A stretch of 13,183 bases of DNA, taken from assembly GCA_038323965.1 (NCBI GenBank), contig JBBQHM010000059.1, positions 1 through 13,183 on the forward strand. The letters run 5' to 3'. The translations under genes and the position numbers were made by a program. Below are positions 1 through 8,131 of this stretch, piece after piece. Below the pieces are notes generated by a model. The model saw only the letters and a list, made by a program, of their open reading frames with translations. It searched no databases and had not been told where the DNA came from. The stretch's first letter is position 1, and every line of letters begins with the position of its first letter. Origin of the DNA: JBBQHM01 sp038323965 (GTDB lineage Bacteria > Verrucomicrobiota > Verrucomicrobiia > Chthoniobacterales > UBA10450).

Positions 1-1
1 C

Positions 2-2605
2 CCGGAAGGGACTTCGCGCAACGCCTTGCTGCGCGATCTTTGCCAGAGCGGGTTACGAAAACGGTTTGGCGAACGTGCCGAAAATGATGCGGAACTGAAT
101 CGCCGGCTCGACTACGAGATTGGCGTGCTCGAATCGTCGGGTTTCGTCGACTACTTCCTCATCGTTTGGGACTTTATCCATTTCGCCAGGCAAAGCGGAA
201 TCCCGGTAGGGCCAGGCCGTGGATCAGCGGCCGGATCTCTGGTCGCTTACGTGCTGGAGATCACCGACATCGACCCGTTGCAGTACGGATTAATCTTTGA
301 GCGCTTCCTGAATCCGGAGCGTGTTTCCCCTCCGGATATCGATTTGGACTTCTGCGAAGCACGTCGCGGCGAAGTGCTTGATTACGTTCGCAGGAAGTAC
401 GGCGAACGGCGCGTCGCCCAGATCATTACTTTTAACAAACTGAAGGCGCGCAGCGTGGTGCGAGATGTCTCGCGCGTGATCGGATTAAGTTACGCGGAAG
501 GCGACCGCCTGGCAAAGATGATTCCTAACGAACTGGGAATCACACTGGAAACGGCAGTCGATAAGAATGCCGACCTAAAGAAGGCAGTAGCTAACGAGGA
601 GTCGACAAAGAAAGTCTGGACCTACGGAAAGTTCCTCGAAGGCATGTCCCGCGGAATGGGAGTTCACGCTGCGGGAGTTGTAATCGGAGATCGCGACTTG
701 TCGGAATACATCCCGCTGTGTCGCGATGCGAATGGCAAGGAAATCATCACGCAGTATTCGATGAATCCGTTGAACGATCTCGGCTTGCTGAAGATGGATT
801 TTCTCGGATTGAAAAATCTGACGGTGATCGAAGACACGATTCAATTGATTCGAAAGCGCGAGCCAGAGTTCGACATCAAGACGATTCCGTTGAACGAGCA
901 GAAGGCGTTCGATCTTTTCAACCGTGGTGAGACGGTCGGACTGTTCCAGATGGAGTCCGGAGGAATGACCAGCGTATCGAAGCAGTTCGATGTCACTCGC
1001 ATCGAAGACATCATGGCGTTGATCGCATTGTATCGCCCGGGCCCGATGGATCTCATTCCGGATTTCATCAAACGGAAGAAGGGACTAACGAAGATTAAGC
1101 ACGAGCACCCGCTGCTCGAGGAGATTACCGCCGAGACCTACGGCGTGATGATTTATCAGGAGCAGGTGATGGCTGCTGCCGCTAAGCTCGCCGGTTATTC
1201 CTTAGGCCAATCGGATTTGCTTCGTCGCGCCATGGGCAAGAAGGACAAGGAGAAGATGGCGAAGGAACGCGCCAACTTCGTCGAGGGCTGTGCGCGCACG
1301 AACAAAATCGCCGAGAAAAAGGCCAACGCGATTTTCGATTTGCTGGAGAAATTCGCCGGTTACGGATTCAACAAGAGTCATAGCGCAGCCTACGGACTGA
1401 TTAGTTATCAGACGGCGTTTCTCAAGGCGCGTTATCCCGTTGAATTCATGGCGGGACTGCTGAGTAACGAGATTAACAATACCGACAAGATCGCGGTTTT
1501 GGTGGGTGAGTGTAAGCGGCTGGGGGTGGCGATTCTACCGCCGGACGTGAATCGCAGCGCCTTGAAATTTATTCCTGAGCAGACTGGAATGGCGATTCGC
1601 TACGGTCTCGCGGCCATCAAGCACGTGGGACAAGGAGCGATGGAAGTAGCTATCGCGGAGCGGGAAAAAAATGGCGAGTTCAAGTCGATGGAAGATTTTT
1701 GTGCGCGCCTTGATTCTCGAATTGCTAATCGCAAGATGCTGGAATCGCTGATCAAGTCGGGAGCGTTCGACTTCACGCAGTGTGATCGCGCTCAGCTGTT
1801 CGCTTGTATCGAAGAGTCGTTAGCTGCGTCGGCTTCCGCCCATCGTGATCGCGCCGCGGGCCAGGTCTCGCTTTTCGGCGATATCACTGAGCTTCCGCAA
1901 GAACGTCGCACCCGCGCCTTCGAGCCGTGGTCCGATCGCGAAAAAATGACGTTCGAGAAGGAATTGCTCGGCTTTTACGTGACGGGGCACCCACTCGATG
2001 CTTATACGAGGCAGATCGCGACGGGGAACTTTGTGGCCGTAGCTGCGCTTAGTGAACTGGCGGACCGCGCGACTTTCCGCATCGCTGGGGCGCTGGCGCA
2101 GGTGGATAGAAAGTTCACAAAACGGGAAGGCAAACCGTTCGCCGTTGTCCTGGTCGAAGATCTTACCGGAACAATCGAAGTCGTCATTTGGAATGAGGTG
2201 TTCGTCAAGGTGAGCGATTCACTCGCGGTCGGGCAGGTCATAGCCATCGCCGGAACTTTGGATAAGCGGGATGAGACAGTCCGCGCGACTGCTCAGAAAG
2301 TAAAAATCCTGAAGCCGGATAATGCCGGAAGCTCGCCGATAGCCAGGGAGCGTATCGCATTACATTTCGCTGCCGGGGCCTCCCCGGAGGAGCTGCACGA
2401 AGTCCATTCCATCCTTATGAGCTCGCCGGGCGACAGCCCCGTCACACTCTGTTTCGAACATCCCAGTGGGAAAGAAGTCTGTATCCACGCAGCCGACGAT
2501 TTCCTCGTCAGCTTTACGGACGAGCTAAGAGTGCGGCTGGAGCCGTGGCTAACGAGACGTAAGGAGATAGAACCGGAGGCCTCCGTGGTGCAGGAGGCAG
2601 CGTAG
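2..2605 (+). CDS. dnaE: DNA polymerase III subunit alpha, 5'-truncated by window edge
   Basis: This is the replicative polymerase subunit that synthesises DNA in the cytoplasmic holoenzyme. The reading frame is open from base 2, so the gene starts upstream. About 867 residues are visible of a usual 1150-1200, and the missing part is the N-terminal PHP domain and the start of the palm. Counting from the TTG at 26, the palm carries PDIDLDF at 103-109; D104 and D106 match the E. coli catalytic D401 and D403. The third aspartate is D258 in GLLKMDFLGL. Finger motifs follow (RPGPMDLIPDF near 337, YGFNKSHSAAYGLISYQT near 446), then a helix-hairpin-helix region near 500-580. A clamp-binding peptide QVSLF is at 613-617 and an OB-fold spans about 684-765. 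All three catalytic residues are intact and no frameshift is seen. The gene ends in TAG, 10 bp from the convergent stop of the next gene. The family call is certain; DnaE1 versus a secondary paralogue cannot be settled, but length and the clamp motif fit the replicative type. Confidence 0.97.
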   Translation, partial: PEGTSRNALLRDLCQSGLRKRFGERAENDAELNRRLDYEIGVLESSGFVDYFLIVWDFIHFARQSGIPVGPGRGSAAGSLVAYVLEITDIDPLQYGLIFERFLNPERVSPPDIDLDFCEARRGEVLDYVRRKYGERRVAQIITFNKLKARSVVRDVSRVIGLSYAEGDRLAKMIPNELGITLETAVDKNADLKKAVANEESTKKVWTYGKFLEGMSRGMGVHAAGVVIGDRDLSEYIPLCRDANGKEIITQYSMNPLNDLGLLKMDFLGLKNLTVIEDTIQLIRKREPEFDIKTIPLNEQKAFDLFNRGETVGLFQMESGGMTSVSKQFDVTRIEDIMALIALYRPGPMDLIPDFIKRKKGLTKIKHEHPLLEEITAETYGVMIYQEQVMAAAAKLAGYSLGQSDLLRRAMGKKDKEKMAKERANFVEGCARTNKIAEKKANAIFDLLEKFAGYGFNKSHSAAYGLISYQTAFLKARYPVEFMAGLLSNEINNTDKIAVLVGECKRLGVAILPPDVNRSALKFIPEQTGMAIRYGLAAIKHVGQGAMEVAIAEREKNGEFKSMEDFCARLDSRIANRKMLESLIKSGAFDFTQCDRAQLFACIEESLAASASAHRDRAAGQVSLFGDITELPQERRTRAFEPWSDREKMTFEKELLGFYVTGHPLDAYTRQIATGNFVAVAALSELADRATFRIAGALAQVDRKFTKREGKPFAVVLVEDLTGTIEVVIWNEVFVKVSDSLAVGQVIAIAGTLDKRDETVRATAQKVKILKPDNAGSSPIARERIALHFAAGASPEELHEVHSILMSSPGDSPVTLCFEHPSGKEVCIHAADDFLVSFTDELRVRLEPWLTRRKEIEPEASVVQEAA

Positions 2606-2615
2606 GCGTGGCTCG

Positions 2616-4367
2616 CTAGAAGGCGGGACGCGGAATCAGCTGCAGCTTATCGGCCGTCTCGTTGACGGTACAGAAGGGCAGTTCAATCACGCGAGGATCG
2701 GGAGTCAACGAAGCGAGCGAGTCGGAAGAAGTTGTAACCAGTCTCAAGCCGTAGCTGGTATCGATCGTCATTTTCTGAAGCTCAAGAGTCGACTCGGCAT
2801 GGATGAATCTAAAACCCGAGAAGCAGTTGGCCGTGGCGGTGCCCGCGGACACAAAAAGTGGCTGGGTTGGAACAAGGTTGATCGAGAGCCCACTCTCGAT
2901 CACGTCGATGTGACCGGAGAAGGCAGAGGCCCCTTCGACGGTAGTCAGGTTTAGATACTCAATGTCGGAAGTTCGCAGATCAACCGCAGCCCGAGCGGTA
3001 AACGCGTCGTCACGTAGGTGAACATCAAGTTGGTCGATTGCGATTTTTGTTTGCTCCACCAGTAACCGCGACGAAAGCGAGTCAATGGGCGCGCCAAACA
3101 GGGTGAGGTTGCGACCCGCTACCGCCAATTCTCCGCTCACCTTGCGCTCCTTCGTTTTTACAGAACCTTCGATGGATAGGCGGCCGGCAAATTGCGATGC
3201 GGGGAGGCCGAAGAGCTCCACGAATTCGCCGATGTCGTTAATGGAGCCTGCCACGTCGCCCCGGAAGTCTGCACCGAGCCAGTCGGTGCGGAGCGGAGTT
3301 TCTCCGGTTAATGTGAATTCGTTGCCGCGTTGCTTGACGTAAAGCTGCTGCAAGTCGAGTTCGCGGCCATAGAGTGATGCTCCGACCATCAGCACATCCG
3401 CGGTCCGATTGCGCCATCGCAGATCAGTGAGCTCCAGCCAAATTGAAGAGGTGGAATCCAGGAGTCGATAGGGATCACCGCGAAATGTTAGCTTTGAAGC
3501 GTGGACTTTTCCGCTGACCGATTCCCGAAGTCCGAGCGCTGCTGCGACTGATCCTAGCGGGATCTCGGAAGCGGACGCGGCGATGTCCCACCGTCGTGAA
3601 GTGCCATCCACTTCCGTGGCAAAAGTTCCACGAAATCGGCCGTCGAAAACATCGGCCGATATGGTTAAGGCAACGCCCCCGGAACCAAGGCGCGACAAGT
3701 CGATCTCGCTGGAATCTATGGTCAGCCCGCCACCAAGTTTAATGCTACCCGTGGTGAAGCGGTGTTCTTTCCACTGCAGGAAGATGTCTGTGTTCCGGAG
3801 TTCCTGATGCAGAAAAAGCGAGTTGACTGTCAGCAACCCGAACCGCATCGAACCAGGCACAGTGCCGCCGCCAGACGCTTCCGCGTCGCGAATGATGATG
3901 GTGCCTCCGTAAGCCTCAATCTGTATGCTCGGTGCGCGGAGATGAAATTGATCGGGTAACAGATCATCCAGACGACGAAACGCATCGGGGCGGAGGGATT
4001 TACCGCTTCCGTTGTTGATCATTCCGGACATTCCTTCGATGTCCAGCTTACTGAGAAAACCTTTGTTAGGTTTGGAGAACAGCTTGTGCCACCACCGCAG
4101 CTGGCAACTCAATTTCGCGATTCGAAGATCGAATTGTTTATCCGCCGCATTTTCGGAAGTGGCGGCGACGTTCTGGAGGACTATTGGAGCCAACCACCCT
4201 GCAGTATCGCATTTTCCTATCTGTAACGCGCAGCCGGCCGAACGTGCTTCCCGTTTAAGCCACCAGGCAAAAGTGCGCCCGATGAGGGTGGGGCCTTCCA
4301 AAAAAAGCGCGATGACGCAAGTGGGCGCTAGCAGCACAACTAAAAGAGCTTTGGTTCGAGTTCGCAC
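2616..4367 (-). CDS. AsmA/TamB-like membrane-anchored envelope protein, function unknown
   Basis: A 583-residue protein of unknown function. A hydrophobic helix at about 7-24 follows a basic N-terminus (MRTRTK) and should act as an uncleaved membrane anchor, leaving the rest in the periplasm. The remainder is rich in short beta-strand-like segments with repeated patterns such as G-x-L-x-I-x-G (for example 370-420, GDVAGSINDIGEF then GRLSIEGSVK). This is typical of AsmA, TamB and DUF3971-type proteins, which form long lipid-carrying grooves between inner and outer membrane. No enzymatic motif is visible. The start is GTG at 4367, 17 bp after the stop of the DUF4230 gene and without a clear Shine-Dalgarno, so translation may be coupled. 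The 3' end converges on dnaE. The AsmA-like label rests on overall pattern and anchor, not on a diagnostic motif; another large beta-rich periplasmic family is possible. Confidence 0.6.
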   Translation of the reverse strand: MRTRTKALLVVLLAPTCVIALFLEGPTLIGRTFAWWLKREARSAGCALQIGKCDTAGWLAPIVLQNVAATSENAADKQFDLRIAKLSCQLRWWHKLFSKPNKGFLSKLDIEGMSGMINNGSGKSLRPDAFRRLDDLLPDQFHLRAPSIQIEAYGGTIIIRDAEASGGGTVPGSMRFGLLTVNSLFLHQELRNTDIFLQWKEHRFTTGSIKLGGGLTIDSSEIDLSRLGSGGVALTISADVFDGRFRGTFATEVDGTSRRWDIAASASEIPLGSVAAALGLRESVSGKVHASKLTFRGDPYRLLDSTSSIWLELTDLRWRNRTADVLMVGASLYGRELDLQQLYVKQRGNEFTLTGETPLRTDWLGADFRGDVAGSINDIGEFVELFGLPASQFAGRLSIEGSVKTKERKVSGELAVAGRNLTLFGAPIDSLSSRLLVEQTKIAIDQLDVHLRDDAFTARAAVDLRTSDIEYLNLTTVEGASAFSGHIDVIESGLSINLVPTQPLFVSAGTATANCFSGFRFIHAESTLELQKMTIDTSYGLRLVTTSSDSLASLTPDPRVIELPFCTVNETADKLQLIPRPAF

Positions 4368-4384
4368 AGCGTGGACCGCAAGCG

Positions 4385-5074
4385 CTATTGCGCGATTTCT
4401 CCGGCATCGAAGTCCAGCCGCAGCGGCGTGTCAGTGTGCATGCGACTCGTTAGAATCCGGGCCAGGGTCTTCTCGGCTTCAATGATGAGATCGTCCGCGG
4501 CGGCTTTCTCGCGCGCTAACGGTGGGAGCCGGGCCAGTTCGCCCTGCATATCCTGAGAAGAAACAGGATTCCAAAATCCGTTGTTCATTTCGAGCACGTC
4601 GACCTGCTGCTGGTCGACGCTCAAAATCATCGCATGCGGCAGATGAACGACAATTTCGCCGGGCTGCATGGAAACTTTCAACTCCCGCCGCAAATCGAAC
4701 CCAGCTCTGACGTTGAACGTGCCGTGGAGCCGAATGCTTTTGGTGCTACCCGCCCAGGTATGTTCGAATTCGTGCTCCACCTCGGTGCGCCGATTCAGGA
4801 CGACGAGCTCCGCGGTCGGCGTCGTCTGTTCTGAGTAAACGCGATCATTAATGACGATACGCGGTTGGAGTGGGCCAATCTCGAGAAACGCCGCGCGTAG
4901 ATCGCGACCGACGCGCTCGAGCTGGTCGACGCCCGACGCGGCTGCGCGCATGGGGAAACTAGTGCATCGCTCGAGCACGAAAGCGGTGAGCGCCGCGCCC
5001 GCGATGCATGCTGTCGCGAAGGCAATTGGCCACAAAGATCTTCGCCGCGACTTCTCGGCGCTATGGATAGTCAT
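4385..5074 (-). CDS. DUF4230 domain-containing membrane-anchored protein
   Basis: A 229-residue protein resembling the DUF4230 family, whose molecular function is not established. From the ATG at 5074 it has a basic N-terminus (KSRRRS), a single membrane helix at about 14-34, then a soluble domain. DUF4230-like features are the segment ELVVLNRR, a glycine-centred strand with a following FDLR (HGTFNVRAGFDLR), a GEIVVHLPHAMILSV strand pair, and a C-terminal amphipathic helix rich in Ala, Glu and Arg (LAREKAAADDLIIEAEKT). The frame stays open upstream to a TTG at 5140, adding 22 residues. I prefer the ATG because it puts the charged residues directly before the membrane helix and leaves a normal upstream region. 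The gene is first of two; the AsmA-like gene follows after 17 bp, so they are probably co-transcribed and act together in the envelope. It is divergent from recF. Confidence 0.72.
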   Translation of the reverse strand: MTIHSAEKSRRRSLWPIAFATACIAGAALTAFVLERCTSFPMRAAASGVDQLERVGRDLRAAFLEIGPLQPRIVINDRVYSEQTTPTAELVVLNRRTEVEHEFEHTWAGSTKSIRLHGTFNVRAGFDLRRELKVSMQPGEIVVHLPHAMILSVDQQQVDVLEMNNGFWNPVSSQDMQGELARLPPLAREKAAADDLIIEAEKTLARILTSRMHTDTPLRLDFDAGEIAQ

Positions 5075-5251
5075 ACGGGCAAAAAAGTACCGCCCCCCAC
5101 GCCCGATGGACGTGAAGGGCGGCTGTTCCCCCCAGAACAATCCTCGAAAGCTGCGCCCGTTGTAAACGAGGTAAACCGCGGTGGCAACAAAATTCTCCCA
5201 AGGGTGTCGTTTTTCACAGGCAAAGGTTGTGATTTTCGTCGATGGGACTGC
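5075..5251. promoter_or_regulatory. Divergent intergenic region between DUF4230 gene and recF
   Basis: This 177 bp stretch must hold the promoters for both divergent genes if the chosen starts are right. I found no convincing paired -35/-10 elements on either strand. It contains an inverted repeat, TGTTC-CCCCCA-GAACA at 5124-5139, about 50 bp upstream of the DUF4230 start and 113 bp upstream of recF. It also contains C-rich runs near 5091-5099 and 5128-5133. Both flanking frames extend into this region as alternative longer starts (TTG 5140 on the minus strand, ATG 5063 and GTG 5204 on the plus strand), so its true extent depends on the starts. Confidence 0.4.
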
Positions 5252-6301
5252 GTGCTAACGGCCCTGCAACTCGGTAGTTTTCGTTGTTTTGAGGCATTGC
5301 GCATCGAATTCGATCCGGGATTTAACTTTATTGTCGGGGCCAATGGCGAAGGTAAAACATCTTTGCTGGAGGCGGCGTGTGTGCTTTTGCGACTTCAATC
5401 GCAGCGAAGTTCGTCCCTTGCTCCACTTATTCGTGTCGGATCAAAGTCATTCGCCATACGCGGCAGGATCGATACCCATGACCTGGAATTTCGCTACGGT
5501 GCTTTGCGTCGCACCGTGAAATTCGACGAAGTAGAGCAGCGTTCCCAGGAAGAATATCTGCGCGTGGCCCGCGTGGTTTCTTTTGCGAACGCCGATATCG
5601 AGATGGTGCGGGGATCCTCGGAAGCGCGCAGGCGTTACCTCGACTTCATCGGCGCTCAAATTCTAACGACGTACCGGCAAACGCTTCGCTCGTATGAGCG
5701 GGCGTTGCGCTCTCGTAATGCGCTTTTGAAACAGCCATCACCAAATCGTCGCGCCATCTCTGCCTACGACCAGCCGCTGGTAGAGCACGGTCTGAAGTTA
5801 AGTGCGATGCGACGTGAGATTGTGCGGAAGATTGCGCCGGCGGCGGCAGCGTCACATCGTAAAATCAGCCTCGGAGCGGAAGCGCTGCGCGTCGAATTTA
5901 TCGCTGGAAATGTTGATGACTTTGCCGCGCATCTGGCTGAATCGGCCGCCGACGAGACGCGTCTGCGTCAGACGATCGTAGGACCGCATCGAGACGACAT
6001 GGACTTGCGCGTCCAGGAGATGCCCGCGGCTTCGTTCGCGTCTGAGGGACAACAGCGAACCGTCGTGCTGGCGTTGAAAATGGCGCAGGCGCAGCTATTC
6101 GCCGGCGAGCATGGAACGGCACCGCTGCTGTTGATCGATGATGTGTTTGGAGAACTGGACCCGCAGCGACGCAATGCCTTGGTTGATGCTTTTCCAGACG
6201 GTTCTCAGAAATTAATCACTGCCACTTCGCTCGCCTGGCGGGAGGAACTGCCCGCGGGAGCACTTTTTCGCCTTTGCGATCATACTGCGACGCGTGCCTA
6301 G
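5252..6301 (+). CDS. recF: DNA replication and repair protein RecF
   Basis: RecF is an SMC/Rad50-like ATPase that works with RecO and RecR to load RecA at single-strand gaps and stalled forks. From the chosen GTG start (349 residues, close to the usual 360) the order is: N-terminal strand and SFRCF motif, Walker A GANGEGKT at 29-36, VGPHRDD at 243-249, ABC signature SEGQQRT at 264-270, and Walker B with D-loop LLLIDDVFGELD at 292-303. All ATPase motifs are intact. The frame is open back to ATG 5063, but RecF proteins begin a few residues before the L-x-L-x-x-FR strand. GTG 5252 gives exactly that (MLTALQLGSFR), with a modest GGGA upstream; GTG 5204 is a second choice. It is divergent from the DUF4230 gene and 37 bp ahead of yqgE. 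Unusually, dnaA, dnaN and gyrB are not beside it. Confidence 0.95.
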   Translation: MLTALQLGSFRCFEALRIEFDPGFNFIVGANGEGKTSLLEAACVLLRLQSQRSSSLAPLIRVGSKSFAIRGRIDTHDLEFRYGALRRTVKFDEVEQRSQEEYLRVARVVSFANADIEMVRGSSEARRRYLDFIGAQILTTYRQTLRSYERALRSRNALLKQPSPNRRAISAYDQPLVEHGLKLSAMRREIVRKIAPAAAASHRKISLGAEALRVEFIAGNVDDFAAHLAESAADETRLRQTIVGPHRDDMDLRVQEMPAASFASEGQQRTVVLALKMAQAQLFAGEHGTAPLLLIDDVFGELDPQRRNALVDAFPDGSQKLITATSLAWREELPAGALFRLCDHTATRA

Positions 6302-6320
6302 AACTTGCGTTCGCGGGTGC

Positions 6321-6325
6321 GGAGG
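6321..6325 (+). promoter_or_regulatory. Shine-Dalgarno-like GGAGG ahead of yqgE
   Basis: GGAGG lies 13 nt before ATG 6339, longer than the usual 5-9 nt. It is 6 nt before an out-of-frame GTG at 6332. An in-frame TGA at 6333-6335 excludes any earlier yqgE start, so ATG 6339 stands despite the long spacing. Confidence 0.45.
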
Positions 6326-6338
6326 ATTCTAGTGATCG

Positions 6339-6899
6339 ATGCGCAATATCGGAGACAAATCGTCGCCCAGTATTGCCGGCTCGCTCTTGATCGCGCACCC
6401 GAACCTGCATGATCCAAACTTTCGCCGGTCGGTGTTATTTATTTCCGCCCACACGGCGGAAGACGGCGCACTCGGCGTGATCCTGAATCGCCCGCTGGAG
6501 AAGCAAGTCCATGAACTGGTGAGCGAAACGCCGCCGCCCGGGCTGGACGAAGTGCCGGTCTATCTGGGCGGCCCGGTTGGGAAAAATCAGCTTATGTTCG
6601 CCGCTTTTGAATGGGAAGGCGCGACGAAGTTGAAACTGAATCACAACGTCAACGTGGACGAAGCATTCGAGCGCGCGGTGAAAGATCGTGCCGCCATCCG
6701 CGCCTTCGTGGGCTATGCCGGTTGGAGCGCGGGCCAGCTTGAAGCCGAGATCGCGCAGAATGCATGGGTCGTGCAAAAGCCGTCGCGCACCTTGTTGAAA
6801 CCGGAAAAATTGCCGCGGCTTTGGTTCGATATCATGCGCAAGCTCGGGCCATGGTTTAAAATGCTGTCCGCGGCGCCGGACGATCCGTCGCTCAACTAA
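6339..6899 (+). CDS. yqgE: UPF0301/YqgE/AlgH family protein
   Basis: A 186-residue cytoplasmic protein of the YqgE/AlgH family (UPF0301). In Pseudomonas the name AlgH comes from a link to alginate regulation, but the biochemical role of the family remains unclear. Family marks are GSLLIAHPNLHDPNFRRSV at 14-32, the GALGVILNRP segment at 43-52, VYLGGPVGKNQL at 74-85 and RAFVGYAGWSAGQLEAEI at 121-138. Length is typical. The N-terminus is short and polar with no signal peptide. The ATG at 6339 is the earliest possible start because an in-frame TGA lies just upstream. The gene follows recF by 37 bp and precedes ald by 32 bp on the same strand, so the three may be co-transcribed, although no functional link is obvious. 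The family call is firm; any specific function is not. Confidence 0.93.
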   Translation: MRNIGDKSSPSIAGSLLIAHPNLHDPNFRRSVLFISAHTAEDGALGVILNRPLEKQVHELVSETPPPGLDEVPVYLGGPVGKNQLMFAAFEWEGATKLKLNHNVNVDEAFERAVKDRAAIRAFVGYAGWSAGQLEAEIAQNAWVVQKPSRTLLKPEKLPRLWFDIMRKLGPWFKMLSAAPDDPSLN

Positions 6900-6931
6900 A
6901 GCGGCAAAATATTCAGCCCCACTAAAAACGA

Positions 6932-8029
6932 ATGATCGTCGGCGTCCCTAAAGAAATTAAAGAGCAGGAGAGTCGTGTCGGCCTGGTGCCGGCCGGCGCC
7001 AAGCAGCTCACCGCTCGCGGGCATGAAGTGTTGATTCAGAAGGGCGCGGGCGTCGGTTCCGGGTTCCTGGACGAGGCTTACGAAATCGCTGGCGCGAAAA
7101 TCGTTGAGAAGGCGGCCGACCTGTTCGCGCGCGCGGAGATGATTGTGAAGGTGAAAGAGCCGTTGCCTGCTGAATACAAGCTTCTGCGCAAGGGGCAGAT
7201 CCTGTTCACTTACCTGCACCTCGCTGCGAGCAGGACATTGACGGATGCGCTGCTCGCCTCGGGGGTGACGGGCGTAGCCTACGAGACGATCCAAGTCGGG
7301 AATCGACTGCCGCTCCTGGAACCGATGAGCGAGGTCGCGGGCAGGATGTCGACAGTTATGGGCGCCTATTATCTGGCGAAACACAACGGCGGAACCGGGG
7401 TCCTGCTGGGAGGCGTGCCGGGCGTCCTGCCCGGAAACGTCGCTGTTATCGGCGGAGGCACCGCGGGCGTGAATGCCGCGCGGATGGCGATAGGACTCGG
7501 CGCGGACGTGACGATTCTGGAACTCGACGCCGAGCGCATGCGCTTCCTGGATATGACGATGCCGGGCGCTAACACTTTGCTTTCGAACGAGTCGAACATT
7601 CAGGACCTGATGCCGACGTGCGATTTGCTGATTGGAGCGGTGCTGGTGCCGGGAGCGAAGGCCCCGAAACTGATCACGCGCGAAATGTTGCGCCGGATGA
7701 AACCGGGCAGCGTGCTCGTTGACATTGCGATCGACCAGGGCGGCTGCGTGGAGACTTCGCGACCGACCACGCACCTGGATCCGGTATACGTGGAGGAAGG
7801 CGTCACCCATTATTGCGTTGCGAATATGCCGGCTGCTTATGCGAGAACGGCGACCCAGGCGCTGACGAACGTAACCTATCGTTACATCGAGCAACTGGCG
7901 CAGGACGGCCTCGATGCTGCCTGTAAGAAGAATCCCTCTCTCGCTGGCGGATTGAATACCCGCGACGGAAAACTGACGATCCAGGCGGTCGCGGAAGCGC
8001 ATTCGCTACCATACTCGTCAGGGTCCTGA
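6932..8029 (+). CDS. ald: Alanine dehydrogenase
   Basis: This enzyme reversibly converts L-alanine, NAD+ and water to pyruvate, ammonium and NADH, letting the cell use alanine as carbon and nitrogen source or assimilate ammonium. The 365 residues match the family length of about 370. Substrate and catalytic residues known from Mycobacterium Ald appear at equivalent places: R15 in KEIKEQESRVGLVP, K75 in VKVKEP, H96 in YLHLA and D268 in VDIAIDQGG. The Rossmann dinucleotide loop is IGGGTAG at 173-179, after a PGVLPG turn, and E197 (ILELD) ends the second strand, fitting NAD+ preference. SEVAGRMS at 133-140 and VANMPAAYARTAT at 296-308 are further family signatures. Start ATG 6932 gives MIVGVPKEIK, the standard N-terminus; the preceding bases have no strong Shine-Dalgarno. 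No intrinsic terminator is evident after the TGA. Confidence 0.96.
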   Translation: MIVGVPKEIKEQESRVGLVPAGAKQLTARGHEVLIQKGAGVGSGFLDEAYEIAGAKIVEKAADLFARAEMIVKVKEPLPAEYKLLRKGQILFTYLHLAASRTLTDALLASGVTGVAYETIQVGNRLPLLEPMSEVAGRMSTVMGAYYLAKHNGGTGVLLGGVPGVLPGNVAVIGGGTAGVNAARMAIGLGADVTILELDAERMRFLDMTMPGANTLLSNESNIQDLMPTCDLLIGAVLVPGAKAPKLITREMLRRMKPGSVLVDIAIDQGGCVETSRPTTHLDPVYVEEGVTHYCVANMPAAYARTATQALTNVTYRYIEQLAQDGLDAACKKNPSLAGGLNTRDGKLTIQAVAEAHSLPYSSGS

Positions 8030-8131
8030 GTTTATTATCGCGAATAAAACGCCGATCCGCCCAACCAAATAATGCTGTTTGTGCGATTTAGACATTGACC
8101 CACAACGGGCTTTGCATTCCATATCCAACTT
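8030..8131. other. Intergenic region between ald and the lipoprotein gene
   Basis: This 102 bp gap should contain the lipoprotein promoter and any end signal for ald. A TTGACC (8095-8100) resembles a -35 box, but no acceptable -10 hexamer lies 16-18 bp downstream. An AT-rich weak inverted repeat (TTTATT...AATAAA, 8031-8048) follows the ald stop; it is too weak to call a terminator. I see no small gene here, in particular no rpmH (L34). Confidence 0.4.

Noticed and set aside
2451..2461. TGTTTCGAACA palindrome resembling a LexA operator
   Set aside because: It is inside dnaE coding sequence, and the spacing does not match TGTTC-N4-GAACA.
2480..2490. TGTATCCACGC resembling a DnaA box
   Set aside because: It is a single, imperfect site inside dnaE with no neighbouring boxes or AT-rich unwinding element.
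2575..2598. Palindrome GGAGGCCTCC and hairpin GCCTCC/GGAGGC at the 3' end of dnaE
   Set aside because: It lies inside the last dnaE codons, the stem is only 6 bp and no T-run follows, so it does not qualify as an intrinsic terminator.
4351..4366. GGTTCGAGTTC resembling a tRNA T-loop
   Set aside because: It lies at the start of the AsmA-like gene, with no acceptor-stem complement, anticodon arm or D-loop in range on either strand.
6896..8002. 368-codon minus-strand open frame opposite ald
   Set aside because: The Arg/His/Gln-rich composition and complete antisense overlap with an intact alanine dehydrogenase mark it as a shadow.
8031..8048. AT-rich inverted repeat TTTATT...AATAAA after ald
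   Set aside because: A six-pair all-AT stem is too weak for termination, and no T-run follows.
8095..8123. TTGACC as -35 box for the lipoprotein gene
   Set aside because: No hexamer 16-18 bp downstream resembles TATAAT (TCCATA or CCATAT only), and the start site would fall at the ATG.
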